A program made the position numbers and the translations under genes. A stretch of DNA of 64,000 bases. Source: an uncultured Acidobacteriota bacterium (GTDB lineage: Bacteria; Acidobacteriota; Blastocatellia; Pyrinomonadales; Pyrinomonadaceae). Below are positions 37,506 to 46,996 of the stretch, in pieces (the first letter of the stretch is position 1; every line of letters begins with the position of its first letter). Under the pieces are notes generated by a model. It was not told the DNA's origin. It saw only the letters and a list, made by a program, of their open reading frames with translations, and made no database searches. The stretch covers positions 1-64,000 of the forward strand of contig CALMYB010000013.1 of NCBI GenBank assembly GCA_937873515.1. Direction: 5' to 3'.

Positions 37506-40500
37506 GAGTAATTGGATTATTCGCGTTGACAATATTGGGGATGGTTTTACTTTCTTCTGACGCGGCTGCGGCGACCTATACCGTAAACCAGCCTGGCGAT
37601 TCCGGCGACGGCACTTGTGATGCGACCTGCACATTGCGAGATGCCATCACAACTGCAAACGTCACCGAACCGCTAGACGACTTTATCGTCTTCGATTCGT
37701 CTCTAACCACGATCACGCTGAACAACGAAATTGCTATCGACCAAAGCGGGAGGCTGTCGATAACCGGTCCCGGAGCGGATCGGCTCACGATCAATGGCGG
37801 CCCGGGATCGAACCGGATCTTTTACACGTTCACTTCACTTCCGTTTACTTCTGAATTGAACATATCCGACCTAACGCTTACCGGCGGAGACGGGGGCGGA
37901 GCGTTCGCCAGCGGTTATGGCGGCGCGATATATGCAAATGCTTCAGGATTGAGATTCAATCGGGTTCACATTACAGGAAACACAGCCTCCTCGGGTGGCG
38001 GCGTCTATTACAATGCCACTGGACTAGGTGTACTCGATACCACTTTTTCGAATAACACTGCTACGGGCGACTGCGGCGGTTTCAATAATCGCGGCGATGG
38101 CATGTTGATCCACAACTCCACGATTTCCGGTAACACAGCGGGAGGAGACGGAGGCGGTTTTTGCCATATCAATTCTGGGAGCCTTTCCAGCTCGACCATC
38201 ACCAACAACACAGCACTAAGAGGAGGAGGTATCGCATTTCTTCCGCTAAACGGCACGTTAAATGTCACCAATTCAATAATTGCAGGAAATAATCCTACTA
38301 ATGGCGGCAACAGTCCGGAGATCTACAAGAGTGATTCCTCCGCGATGTTCATTTCCGACGGATATAATCTGGTCGGCGAAAGTCCTGGGGATTCGGCCAG
38401 TACAGTTTTTCCGATCTCTTATCAAGCCACCGACATACTCGATACACCACCGCAATTGATCGCTCTCAGCAATTACGGTGGGCCCACGCCAACCCACGCG
38501 CTTCAATACAGCTCACCGGCAAGGGATGCAGCCGATCCGCTGCAAGTACAAGACTTTGACCAACGTGGCTTTGAGCGTGACGCAGGCGAATGGGATATCG
38601 GAGCGTTCGAGCTCCAAGACAATCGAACCTGGTATGTTACCGAAACTGCTGACACAAACGGCATTTGCGACGAAACCTGCTCCCTCCGGGAAGCAATAGC
38701 CGCGGCGCCAAGTGGCGGCATTGTAGAATTTGCACCTAACTTTACACCGGCAACGCCGATCATCGTTAGCAGTGAGCTCGTCATTGACAAGGATCTAACG
38801 ATTTCAGGCTACGGCGCGAACAAAATTGTTATCGGCACGGATATATCGAATCACCGTATCTTTTTTGCGAATGCGTTGCATGTCAATATTTCAGGCGTTA
38901 CTTTGACCGGGGGAGCTGCCGACAAAGGTGCCGCAATATACGTTCTTGGCGGCTCGCTGACGGTTGACGGAGTTCATTTTCTCAGTAATGGCGCATCGGG
39001 AAATGGCGGAGGAATCTATTTCAGTCCGGGTGGCTTCAATCATGTGATACTAAATTCCACTTTCTCCCAAAATGACGCACCCGGAGGCGGGTTTGGATGT
39101 GACAGCACCGGCACCAGTACTATCTTGCAGGTGACGGTCGTCAATTCAACCTTTACCTCAAACTTCTCTATCACGAACGGGGCAGCGATCTACAACAACA
39201 GATGTAACATTACCGCTCGCAATATAACCGTATCGGGGAATACCGGGATAAACAACGGCGGCATCTTTGTTACATCCAACGGAACCTTCAATATTGGAAA
39301 CAGTATTGTTTCCGGCAATTCGGCAACCTCGCCGAATCCTGTGCTAAATCAGCCGGAAATCAGTCTTTTTAGCGGTGGATCCGTCACATCGACCGGAAAC
39401 AATTTAATTGGAGATTCGGTAGGCGACGCGACAAATACTTATTTTCCGATCACGTATCAACCGTCTGATATCCTTGATACACCTTCGTTACTCGGGCCGT
39501 TGCAAAACAACGGCGGGACTACGCCGACAATGGCGTTGCTCTTGGGCAGTCCCGCGATAAATAGTGGTGACAATGCAAAGGCAGTAGATCCGAGTAACAA
39601 CTCGCCGCTGTTGACGGATCAGCGTGGGGTAGGCTTCAACCGGATCGTTAATAGTGTCGATATCGGTGCACTTGAAGACCAAACCGCTAACACACCTACA
39701 GGAACGAATGTGTCGGTATCGCCGGCTCCGAATGTTACGGTCACTTTCGCACAGGTGACTGCTGCCGGGGACACTCTTGCGACGCCGATTGCCGGCCCGC
39801 CACCGCCAAGCAGCTTCCAGGTCGATGGCGTTGTTTACGACATAACGACAACGGCAGTTTACGTGCCGCCGGTCACGGTCTGTCTGGCGTATAACCCATC
39901 GAATCCTTCGCCGGGTATCTGGCATTACGAGGGCGCGCCTCCGGCCTGGGTCAATGTGACCACATCGATCGACGCGGTTAACTTCATCGTCTGCGGACAG
40001 GTTGCTTCGTTGTCGCCCTTTGCGGTAATGCAGCCCGTTCCGACGCCGACGCCAACTCCGACGCCAACGCCAACCCCGACGCCCGCTCCTGACGCTGACG
40101 GCGACGGCGTACCTGATGCAGTCGACAATTGCCCGATGACGCCAAATCCGAACCAGGCGGATAACGACAGCGACGGCGAGGGCGATGTTTGCGACACCGA
40201 CGACGACAATGACGGCCAGACGGACGCTGACGAGATCGCCTGCGGCTCGAATCCGTTGAGTGCGGCAAGCACCGCTCCCGATAACGACGGAGACAGTTCG
40301 CCAAATTGTGTTGACCCTGACGATGACAACGACGGTGTGCTCGACGGCGTCGACAATTGTCCCGTAACGCCAAATCCAGGTCAAACCGATTCCGATAATG
40401 ACGGCATCGGCGATGCCTGCGACGCTACGCCGAATCCGACTCAGACGATCGTCTTTTCCAAGCTGGACGGGTCGAGTTTCAAGATCTTCAAGATGAATGC

Positions 40501-41242
40501 TGACGGCACGAACGAGACGCGGCTGACGAACGGGAGCCTTTTGGGCGATTACGAACCGGCATTGTCGCCGGATGGAAGCAAGGTCGTTTTCACGCGTGCG
40601 AGCTTCTCCGGCATGGACATTTACACGATGAACATTGACGGCAGCGGCCTGATACGACTCACCGGCCGCGGTTTCGGACTTGATTCGAATCCCGCATGGT
40701 CGCCCGACGGAACGATGATCGTTTTTTCCAGCTTCCGTTTTGCGAGCTTTGGCAGTTGGAATAATGCCGAGATCCTGTCGATGAATGCGGACGGCACGAA
40801 CGTCGTCAGGCTGACGAATAGCCCGGCAACGGACATCACGCCCGCGTGGTCACCCGACGGCACGAAGATCGCTTTCACGAGCGGCCGGTACGGGAATTTC
40901 GAGATCCTCGTGATGAACGCGGACGGCAGCGGCACGCCCGCACGTCTGACGGTAAACTCCGCGGTCGATCGCAACCCTTCCTGGTCACCCGACGGAACCA
41001 GGATCGCCTTTGAGACGAATCGCGACGGAAATTTCGAGATCTACTCGATGAATGCTGACGGCTCAGGTCTGCTTCGCCTAACGAATAGTGCCGGGAACGA
41101 CAACGAACCGTCCTGGGGAGCGAACGATAAAATATTGTTCAGCTCAGTGCCAAGCGGTTCGGGCGATCGGCACGTTCTGGTGATGAATGCCGACGACACC
41201 AGTGTCGTTGTGCTGCCGCAAGGCTTTTCGCCGGATTGGTAA
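37502..41242 (+). CDS. Giant exported CSLREAI/beta-helix protein with TSP3-like and PD40 repeats
   Basis: A 1,246-residue protein. The signal peptide is MRVIGLFALTILGMVLLSSD, cleaved near AAAA. Two modules of about 330-350 residues follow, each opening with a CSLREAI-type motif (TCTLRDAITTAN near 38; TCSLREAIAAAP near 393) and running through a parallel beta-helix. After SPFAVMQP there is a Pro-Thr linker (40034-40086), then calcium-binding thrombospondin-3-like repeats (DADGDGVPDAVDNCP, DNDSDGEGDVCDTDDDNDG) at about 865-975. Six PD40/TolB-type propeller repeats complete it (PAWSPDGTKIAF, DGSGLLRLTN) at about 985-1240. It is likely a surface or secreted adhesin, and no enzymatic motif is seen. 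Confidence 0.9.
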   Translation: MRVIGLFALTILGMVLLSSDAAAATYTVNQPGDSGDGTCDATCTLRDAITTANVTEPLDDFIVFDSSLTTITLNNEIAIDQSGRLSITGPGADRLTINGGPGSNRIFYTFTSLPFTSELNISDLTLTGGDGGGAFASGYGGAIYANASGLRFNRVHITGNTASSGGGVYYNATGLGVLDTTFSNNTATGDCGGFNNRGDGMLIHNSTISGNTAGGDGGGFCHINSGSLSSSTITNNTALRGGGIAFLPLNGTLNVTNSIIAGNNPTNGGNSPEIYKSDSSAMFISDGYNLVGESPGDSASTVFPISYQATDILDTPPQLIALSNYGGPTPTHALQYSSPARDAADPLQVQDFDQRGFERDAGEWDIGAFELQDNRTWYVTETADTNGICDETCSLREAIAAAPSGGIVEFAPNFTPATPIIVSSELVIDKDLTISGYGANKIVIGTDISNHRIFFANALHVNISGVTLTGGAADKGAAIYVLGGSLTVDGVHFLSNGASGNGGGIYFSPGGFNHVILNSTFSQNDAPGGGFGCDSTGTSTILQVTVVNSTFTSNFSITNGAAIYNNRCNITARNITVSGNTGINNGGIFVTSNGTFNIGNSIVSGNSATSPNPVLNQPEISLFSGGSVTSTGNNLIGDSVGDATNTYFPITYQPSDILDTPSLLGPLQNNGGTTPTMALLLGSPAINSGDNAKAVDPSNNSPLLTDQRGVGFNRIVNSVDIGALEDQTANTPTGTNVSVSPAPNVTVTFAQVTAAGDTLATPIAGPPPPSSFQVDGVVYDITTTAVYVPPVTVCLAYNPSNPSPGIWHYEGAPPAWVNVTTSIDAVNFIVCGQVASLSPFAVMQPVPTPTPTPTPTPTPTPAPDADGDGVPDAVDNCPMTPNPNQADNDSDGEGDVCDTDDDNDGQTDADEIACGSNPLSAASTAPDNDGDSSPNCVDPDDDNDGVLDGVDNCPVTPNPGQTDSDNDGIGDACDATPNPTQTIVFSKLDGSSFKIFKMNADGTNETRLTNGSLLGDYEPALSPDGSKVVFTRASFSGMDIYTMNIDGSGLIRLTGRGFGLDSNPAWSPDGTMIVFSSFRFASFGSWNNAEILSMNADGTNVVRLTNSPATDITPAWSPDGTKIAFTSGRYGNFEILVMNADGSGTPARLTVNSAVDRNPSWSPDGTRIAFETNRDGNFEIYSMNADGSGLLRLTNSAGNDNEPSWGANDKILFSSVPSGSGDRHVLVMNADDTSVVVLPQGFSPDW

Positions 41243-41333
41243 CCGAAAAAAAGATCGAGAGGTTCTTTACGAACAAAGGGTTGTCAGATCAACCGAACGC
41301 AGCGGCGGACGATGCAGTATCCGCCAAGAAACC

Positions 41334-41358
41334 AATGCAGGGAAATTCTCCCTGCATT
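41334..41358 (+). promoter_or_regulatory. Hairpin directly before the ribosome-binding site of the S74 gene
   Basis: AATGCAGGGA and TCCCTGCATT form a perfect 10-bp stem around AATTC, ending one base before CAGGAGG. There is no U-tract, so it is a poor terminator for the upstream gene. It may stabilise the 5' end of a processed mRNA or control access to the ribosome-binding site. Confidence 0.6.
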
Positions 41359-41371
41359 CAGGAGGATGAAA

Positions 41372-43942
41372 ATGAGAACGATCCTATTAGCATGCGCAGT
41401 CGCATTGTTGGCGTGGGGAACCGCTTTTGGGCAGTCCACGGCGTTTACCTATCAGGGCAAGCTGCTCGACGGCGGTGCGGCGCCGACGGCGACGTACGAC
41501 CTTGAGTTCAAGCTCTGGGATGTTGAGACGGGCGGTACGACGCCGCTTGCCACGCAGACCCATTCCGGAATACAAGTGACGAACGGCATTTTCACCGTCC
41601 AGCTTGATCTCGGAGCGAACTTCCCCGGTGCGGCAAGATGGCTCGAGATCTCGATAAAGAAACCCGTTGACGCGACGTTCACTACCCTTTCGCCGCGTCA
41701 GCCTATCTCTACAACACCGTACGCCTTACGCAGTTCAAGTGCAGCAAATGCGGATTCTGCAACAAACGCGACCAACGCCGTGAACGCCACAAATGCGGTA
41801 AACGCCACCACGGCAACTACGGCAAACAACGTCAGCGGAGTCGTCGCCATCGCCAACGGCGGCACCGGAAGCACAACTCAGAATTTCGTCGATCTAACAA
41901 CAGACCAGACCGCCGCAGGCAATAAGACCTTCACCGGAACACTGAGCGGCAATGTCGTAAACGCAGCGACGCAATATGATATCAATGGCTTCCGTGCGTT
42001 AGCCATGGACTTAAATACGCTTAGCCTGTATGGCGGCTACACTGGCAGCACCTTGCCTTCCGGCGATCTCAACACATTTTTCGGAGTCTCCTCGGGAACT
42101 GCCAATATCGGCACTCGAAATTCATTCTTTGGCAACCGCTCCGGGACTGCGAATTCGACTGGTTCGTTCAACTCGTACTTCGGCGCCGGCGCCGGCGAGA
42201 ATAACATTGCCAGCAATGACAATTCGTTCTTTGGGTTCCTTGCGGGAAACGCAACCACCGGCGGCTCGAATAGCTTTGTCGGTGCAAATTCTGGCCTTGG
42301 AAATGTCGGAGGCAATAACAACACGCTGATCGGAGCAAGCACGAACGTTCTGTTTCCAAGTCTTTCATTTGCGACCGCGATCGGAGCCGGCGCAACGATC
42401 AGCCGCAGCAACCAGATCATTCTGGGTAGAAGTACAGGACAAGATGAGGTAGTAGTCCCCGGCCCAACCAGCGTTAACAATTTGAACGCCGGTTCGGTGA
42501 CCACGAGTCTTCTCGGCGTCGGCACAGCATCGCCGACTCAGCCGCTTCACGTTGCAGGAAATGGCTTGATCACCGGCGATCTCACCGTGACGGGCACGTT
42601 GAATGCGACCCTTCCGGCCGGGAGCGGAAATTACATCCAGAACTCTACATCGCAGCAAACAGCGAGCAACTTCAACATCAGCGGCAACGGCACAATCGGC
42701 GGCACATTGAGCAGCGGTATCGTAAGTGCGGGAATTCAATTCAACATCGGTGGCAACCGTGTACTCACAGCGGCGGGACAGAACGTATATGCTGGCATAG
42801 AAGCTGGGGGTACAAATCCAATCGGTGACTATAACTCCTTCTTCGGAGCGCGAGCGGGTTTTTTCACGCTCACCGGCGAGCAAAATTCATTCTTCGGATA
42901 CAAAGCTGGAGATGTCAATACAGACGGAATTGCTAACTCATATTTCGGTCAGTCGGCTGGTGCCAAGTTCGTGCATGGAGATGCCAATTCTTTGTTTGGT
43001 TCGTTTGCAGGGGGAGGCGGCATTTTTATCACGGGCAACGGTAATTCTTTTTTCGGCGCCGCCGCTGGAACGCAGATGACTTCCGGCGACTACAACAGCT
43101 TGTTCGGAACGGAAACCTCTGCGGCAGCGGGTATTACAAACGGCACAGCTATCGGCTTTAGAGCCGCTGTAGCTCTCAGCAATTCGCTCGTGCTTGGCAG
43201 CATTGCCGGTATTAATGGTGCGTCGGCCAGCACAAATGTCGGAATCGGGTTAATAAACCCAACTCGCAAACTGCATATTATTGACGAAGGAAATTCGGGT
43301 CTTCGCGTTCAGACGAACACTGCTGGCGGAACTGTCGCCTCGTTCGGGGGACTCGGCGCCTTTCAAATAGATGCCGCCGGTATTGGCGGCGGCAGATTAC
43401 AGATATCGGAGAACGGCAACGTCGGAATCGGAAATAACAATCCCCTTGAGAAACTGAATGTAAATGGTAACGTCGCGCTTCTCCTTTCGTCCGGAGGCAC
43501 CACGAACGTTTGCCAAAATAACCTGTTTCGTCTCGCAACCTGTAGTTCGAGCATTCGCTACAAACAAAACATCAATACATTCGGTTCGGGCCTTGATCTT
43601 ATAAACCGCCTTCGGCCCGTCAGCTTCAACTGGAAGGCAAACAACAAGCCAGATATGGGCCTCGTCGCTGAAGAAGTCGCCGACGTTGAGCCACTGCTTG
43701 TCACGCGCAACGAAAAGGGCGAGGTCGAGGGCGTCAAATACGATCGAATTGGCGTTGTATTAATAAATGCCGTCAAAGAACAGCAAGCTCAGATCGACGA
43801 GCTGAGGACTCAGATCACTGCACAAACGACGATCGATCAAAAATTGAAGGAACAGGTCAGGAAACAACAGGCAGAGATCGATGCCCTGAAAGATTTGATC
43901 TGTTCACAAAACAAAGAAGCAAAAGTGTGCAAGAAGAACTAG
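41372..43942 (+). CDS. Exported fibre-like protein with C-terminal S74 chaperone domain
   Basis: The ATG at 41372 is seven bases from AGGAGG and opens a signal peptide (MRTILLACAVALLAWGTAFG-Q); the product is about 856 residues. An N-terminal beta domain (TAFTYQGKLLDGGAAPTATY, DLEFKLWD) is followed by a long run of short repeats containing SFFG and YNSFFGARAG, NSLFGS, NSFFGAAAG, which look like a trimeric fibre shaft. The C-terminus has the peptidase S74 intramolecular chaperone (SIRYKQNINTFGSGLDLINR, PVSFNWK, MGLVAEEVADVEP) and a coiled coil. In phage tail spikes S74 cleaves itself at the Ser of this motif after trimerisation. A secreted or surface trimeric fibre is inferred. Confidence 0.88.
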   Translation: MRTILLACAVALLAWGTAFGQSTAFTYQGKLLDGGAAPTATYDLEFKLWDVETGGTTPLATQTHSGIQVTNGIFTVQLDLGANFPGAARWLEISIKKPVDATFTTLSPRQPISTTPYALRSSSAANADSATNATNAVNATNAVNATTATTANNVSGVVAIANGGTGSTTQNFVDLTTDQTAAGNKTFTGTLSGNVVNAATQYDINGFRALAMDLNTLSLYGGYTGSTLPSGDLNTFFGVSSGTANIGTRNSFFGNRSGTANSTGSFNSYFGAGAGENNIASNDNSFFGFLAGNATTGGSNSFVGANSGLGNVGGNNNTLIGASTNVLFPSLSFATAIGAGATISRSNQIILGRSTGQDEVVVPGPTSVNNLNAGSVTTSLLGVGTASPTQPLHVAGNGLITGDLTVTGTLNATLPAGSGNYIQNSTSQQTASNFNISGNGTIGGTLSSGIVSAGIQFNIGGNRVLTAAGQNVYAGIEAGGTNPIGDYNSFFGARAGFFTLTGEQNSFFGYKAGDVNTDGIANSYFGQSAGAKFVHGDANSLFGSFAGGGGIFITGNGNSFFGAAAGTQMTSGDYNSLFGTETSAAAGITNGTAIGFRAAVALSNSLVLGSIAGINGASASTNVGIGLINPTRKLHIIDEGNSGLRVQTNTAGGTVASFGGLGAFQIDAAGIGGGRLQISENGNVGIGNNNPLEKLNVNGNVALLLSSGGTTNVCQNNLFRLATCSSSIRYKQNINTFGSGLDLINRLRPVSFNWKANNKPDMGLVAEEVADVEPLLVTRNEKGEVEGVKYDRIGVVLINAVKEQQAQIDELRTQITAQTTIDQKLKEQVRKQQAEIDALKDLICSQNKEAKVCKKN

Positions 43943-44061
43943 ATCGATGGCATTAAACACAGCTCGCAGCGAAGCGAATCACGGTCAAGATCCATAAGGC
44001 CGTCGGCGAACGAGCAAGTTTCCGGACCACGAATGTCGGAAGCTTCCGGCACTCCTGCGAT

Positions 44062-45231
44062 TCAACCGACGGCTTTGCTGATCGCGACGACGTTCGTTCC
44101 CGTCGCGGTGCGGATCGCTTCGCGAAGGTCTTCGACGACGTCTTCGACGCTTTCGATGCCGACGGAGATGCGTATAAGATCACGCGGCGGAGCAAGCTCG
44201 GCTCGAAGGCCGGCGGGAATGCTCGCGTGCGACATATAGCACGGCAGGCTGATCGTGCTGTTGACCGAACCGAAACTTACGGCGATCGAGCAAAGCTTCG
44301 TAGATTCGACGATGCGGCGGGAAAATTCGGCATCGCCTGTCGTGAATGCGATAACGGAACCGCCGCCAGAAGCCTGCCGTTCGTGGACGAGACGTGCCTC
44401 ATTGCTTGCGAACGCCGGATGATAGATCCTCGTTACCGCAGCTTCGGAAGAGAGGAAGTCGCCGACCGCGAGTGCGTTCGAGCATTGCTTTTCGACGCGA
44501 AGATCGAGCGTCTTTATGCCGCGCAGCAGCAGCCACGAATCGAACGGCGCAAGTGCTGTCCCTTCCGAGTTCTGCACGAATGCGATCTCCTTTGCGACAC
44601 TCTCGTCTTTCACGACGACGACGCCCGCCGTCACATCGCTGTGGCCGGAGAGAAATTTCGTTCCGGAATGATAGACGATGTCGGCCCCGAGCGTGATCGG
44701 GTTTTGGAGGCACGGCGACAGCATCGTGTTATCGACGACAAGCACGACGCCGTTCGCGTGCGAAAGCTCTGCCAGGACAGCGATATCCGACACGCGCTGG
44801 AACGGATTTGTCGGCGTCTCGATCAGCAGCATTCTCGTGCGGTCCGAGAGCGCCGCACGAACATTATTCACATCGGTCGTATCAACATAACGAACGTTGA
44901 TGCCGAGCCGCGGGAGGCGTTCGAGCAGGCGAATGCTGCCGCCGTAGAGGTTGTCGCCCGCGAGTATCTCATCGCCGGTCGTGAGAATTTTCAATATCGC
45001 GGAGAGTGCCGACATCCCGCTCGAAAATGCGAATGCGTGACGGGCGTGCTCGAGTTCAGCAAGCTTTTTCTCGAGTTCGCTGCGGGTCGGATTTCCAGAT
45101 CGCGAATAGTCGTATTCGCCGAACTCGACGGCCGTCGGCTGGCGGAATGTCGCGGTCTGATAGATCGGCGTCGAAACGGCTCCGAATCTCTCTTCTTCTG
45201 TTAGGCTGACGCATCGTGTTGCGTTCTTCAT
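44062..45231 (-). CDS. Cys/Met-metabolism PLP enzyme 2 (cystathionine gamma-synthase/lyase family)
   Basis: A 389-residue fold-type I PLP enzyme of the trans-sulfuration family. It has FGAVSTPIYQTATFRQP, the RSGNPTR motif, the cofactor Asp in VLVVDNTMLSPCLQNP and Lys192 in YHSGTKFLSGHSDVTAG. Its ATG overlaps the stop of the AK-HSD fusion (ATGA), so it is the third gene of the methionine operon. Cystathionine gamma-synthase, beta-lyase and O-acylhomoserine sulfhydrylase cannot be separated confidently by eye. With a paralogue in the same operon, one may make cystathionine and the other cleave it. Confidence 0.92.
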   Translation of the reverse strand: MKNATRCVSLTEEERFGAVSTPIYQTATFRQPTAVEFGEYDYSRSGNPTRSELEKKLAELEHARHAFAFSSGMSALSAILKILTTGDEILAGDNLYGGSIRLLERLPRLGINVRYVDTTDVNNVRAALSDRTRMLLIETPTNPFQRVSDIAVLAELSHANGVVLVVDNTMLSPCLQNPITLGADIVYHSGTKFLSGHSDVTAGVVVVKDESVAKEIAFVQNSEGTALAPFDSWLLLRGIKTLDLRVEKQCSNALAVGDFLSSEAAVTRIYHPAFASNEARLVHERQASGGGSVIAFTTGDAEFSRRIVESTKLCSIAVSFGSVNSTISLPCYMSHASIPAGLRAELAPPRDLIRISVGIESVEDVVEDLREAIRTATGTNVVAISKAVG

Positions 45232-46991
45232 ATCGCTGCTCCTTGTACCCGACAGCTCACGTCCGGCTGTACGGCCAAAACGGGGCGGCTCCGTTCGATA
45301 GTTTCGTAATAGATGTCAAAGATGTCGCCAAGGACGGCCTCGGCTGTCGCATATCGCCCTGCACCGCGTCCGCGGACCACGTGGCGTATTCCTCCCTCGG
45401 TCTCGAACTCGAGCAGGTTTTCCGCACCGTGAACGTTTGCGAGCGGGTCCGACATGTCGAGCGAGACAGTGGAAACGGTCCCAATGACATCTTTGCCTCG
45501 AGAACGAAACTCCGCAACGACACGGTACGAACGGCCGGCATTCTTTGCCGCGAGTGCCTCTTCTTCGCTCTCCGCTTCGAGGCCTCGGCGTGCGATGTCA
45601 TCGAAATCAATGTCAGAACCGAAGGCCGTCCGTGCAAGAAGCACGAGCTTTTGTGCGGCGTCCGAGCCGTCGATATCGAGCGTCGGATCGGCTTCGGCAA
45701 AACCGGCCGCCTGTGCCGCCTTGATCGAATCAGCGAAGCCTTCGCCGTCTTCGAGCCGGCCGCAGATGAAATTAGAAGTGCCGTTTATGATGCCGCGAAT
45801 GGCAGTCGGGCGAGATGTCCTTGCCAGGCGGCGAGCGGTTTCGAGCGCCGGAACGACGCCGCCGACCGCGGCACTATAACGCAGCGACACATCCGCCGAA
45901 TCAGCGAGTTTGTGCAGATCGGTGTCGTTCTCGGAGATGAGGGCCTTGTTCGCCGAGACAACGGCTTTCCCGCTTGCGAGTGCATGGCGGATGAATTTGT
46001 GCGCGGCGTCCTTGCCGCCGATGAGTTCGACGACGACGTCGCAATCGTCTTCTATCAATTCGATCGCATCGCTGCGGATCAAACCCGGCTCGATGCCGCG
46101 TTCTATCGCACGCTCCCGCCGCAAATTAACCACCCCGGTGATCTCGAACTTTTGCGGCATCGCACGCAGCCTTTCATACACGCCGAAGCCGACCACTCCG
46201 CAGCCAAGCAGAGCAACTTTTAGCGGACGGCGAAGATCTTCAGTAATATCGCTCGCGAACGTGTCTTCATATCCGCCGACGAAAGTCGCAACGCCCGAAC
46301 CGAGCGATGCGATCTCGAAATCGAGCCCGGCTTTCGCGGCAAATTCGACGGCCTTCGGCTGGACGAGTTCGCCGCCGCGTTCGAGCGTCGTTTTGTAGCT
46401 AACGGTCGAGAATCTTCGCGGACGCGTGGTCGCGTCTGCAGGGTTCGATTCAAAAAGCCCATCGACGTCCTTTACAAGAACACAGCGGGCGGAAAGCTCG
46501 TTCGCAAGATAGAGAGCCGTTAGGTCGGTGCCGCCGCGACCAAGGAGCGTCGTATCGCCGTCGGCATTTACGCCGACAAAACCCGAAACGATAACGATCG
46601 AATCGTCTAGGGCTTGATCGACCGCCTGTATATTCGCACCTGTGATCTCACCATCGAGAGGATCACCTTCAGTGAGGATCGCGACCTGATGAGGAGCGAG
46701 TATCTTTGAGTGGATCCCAGAACGCTTCAAGGCCGAAGAAAGCAACGCGGCCGATACGGCCTCGCCGGTCGCGAGCAAGGTCGCGACGGCGTGGTCATTC
46801 CCGTCCGGGCCGTACTTTTCGGTGCGAGAGAGAAGCTCATCCGTCGTACCCTCAAATGCGGAAACAACTGCGAGCACGCGATAACCTTGCCGCCAATGTC
46901 GATAGATCTCGTGCACGGCAAGCGGCAGATCGGCCTCGTCGCGAAGGACGGAGCCTCCAAATTTCAATACGATCGTTCGTTTGTCGGACAT
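45228..46991 (-). CDS. Aspartokinase-homoserine dehydrogenase fusion lacking an ACT region
   Basis: A 587-residue bifunctional enzyme supplying homoserine for methionine and threonine. The N-terminal kinase (about 1-238) has IVLKFGGSVLRDEADL, RVLAVVSAFEGTTDEL, ATGEAVSAALL and LLGRGGTDLTALYLANEL. Homoserine dehydrogenase follows almost directly (KVALLGCGVVGFGVYERL, VVSANKALISEN, RGIINGTSNFI, GFAEADPTLDIDGSDAAQKL). E. coli ThrA and MetL are about 810-820 residues, with an ACT-containing regulatory region between the domains. Here that ~200-residue region is missing, so allosteric control by threonine or lysine is probably absent. Control could fall on the SAM riboswitch upstream instead. It sits 5 bp after the first PLP gene. 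Confidence 0.94.
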   Translation of the reverse strand: MSDKRTIVLKFGGSVLRDEADLPLAVHEIYRHWRQGYRVLAVVSAFEGTTDELLSRTEKYGPDGNDHAVATLLATGEAVSAALLSSALKRSGIHSKILAPHQVAILTEGDPLDGEITGANIQAVDQALDDSIVIVSGFVGVNADGDTTLLGRGGTDLTALYLANELSARCVLVKDVDGLFESNPADATTRPRRFSTVSYKTTLERGGELVQPKAVEFAAKAGLDFEIASLGSGVATFVGGYEDTFASDITEDLRRPLKVALLGCGVVGFGVYERLRAMPQKFEITGVVNLRRERAIERGIEPGLIRSDAIELIEDDCDVVVELIGGKDAAHKFIRHALASGKAVVSANKALISENDTDLHKLADSADVSLRYSAAVGGVVPALETARRLARTSRPTAIRGIINGTSNFICGRLEDGEGFADSIKAAQAAGFAEADPTLDIDGSDAAQKLVLLARTAFGSDIDFDDIARRGLEAESEEEALAAKNAGRSYRVVAEFRSRGKDVIGTVSTVSLDMSDPLANVHGAENLLEFETEGGIRHVVRGRGAGRYATAEAVLGDIFDIYYETIERSRPVLAVQPDVSCRVQGAAI

Positions 46992-46996
46992 TGCGG

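Noticed and set aside
40034..40086. CCGACGCCAAC-type repeats as a mobile or regulatory element
   Set aside because: They encode an in-frame Pro-Thr linker between domains of the exported protein, a common low-complexity spacer.
39488..40384. A 298-residue minus-strand open frame
   Set aside because: It is the antisense of the beta-helix/thrombospondin-3 part of the giant exported protein, and its Arg/Val-rich text mirrors the Asp/Thr-rich coding strand.
44227..46223. Two plus-strand open frames of over 320 residues
   Set aside because: They lie opposite the PLP enzyme and aspartokinase-homoserine dehydrogenase genes, whose motifs are unmistakable; the plus frames are Arg/Asp-rich shadows.
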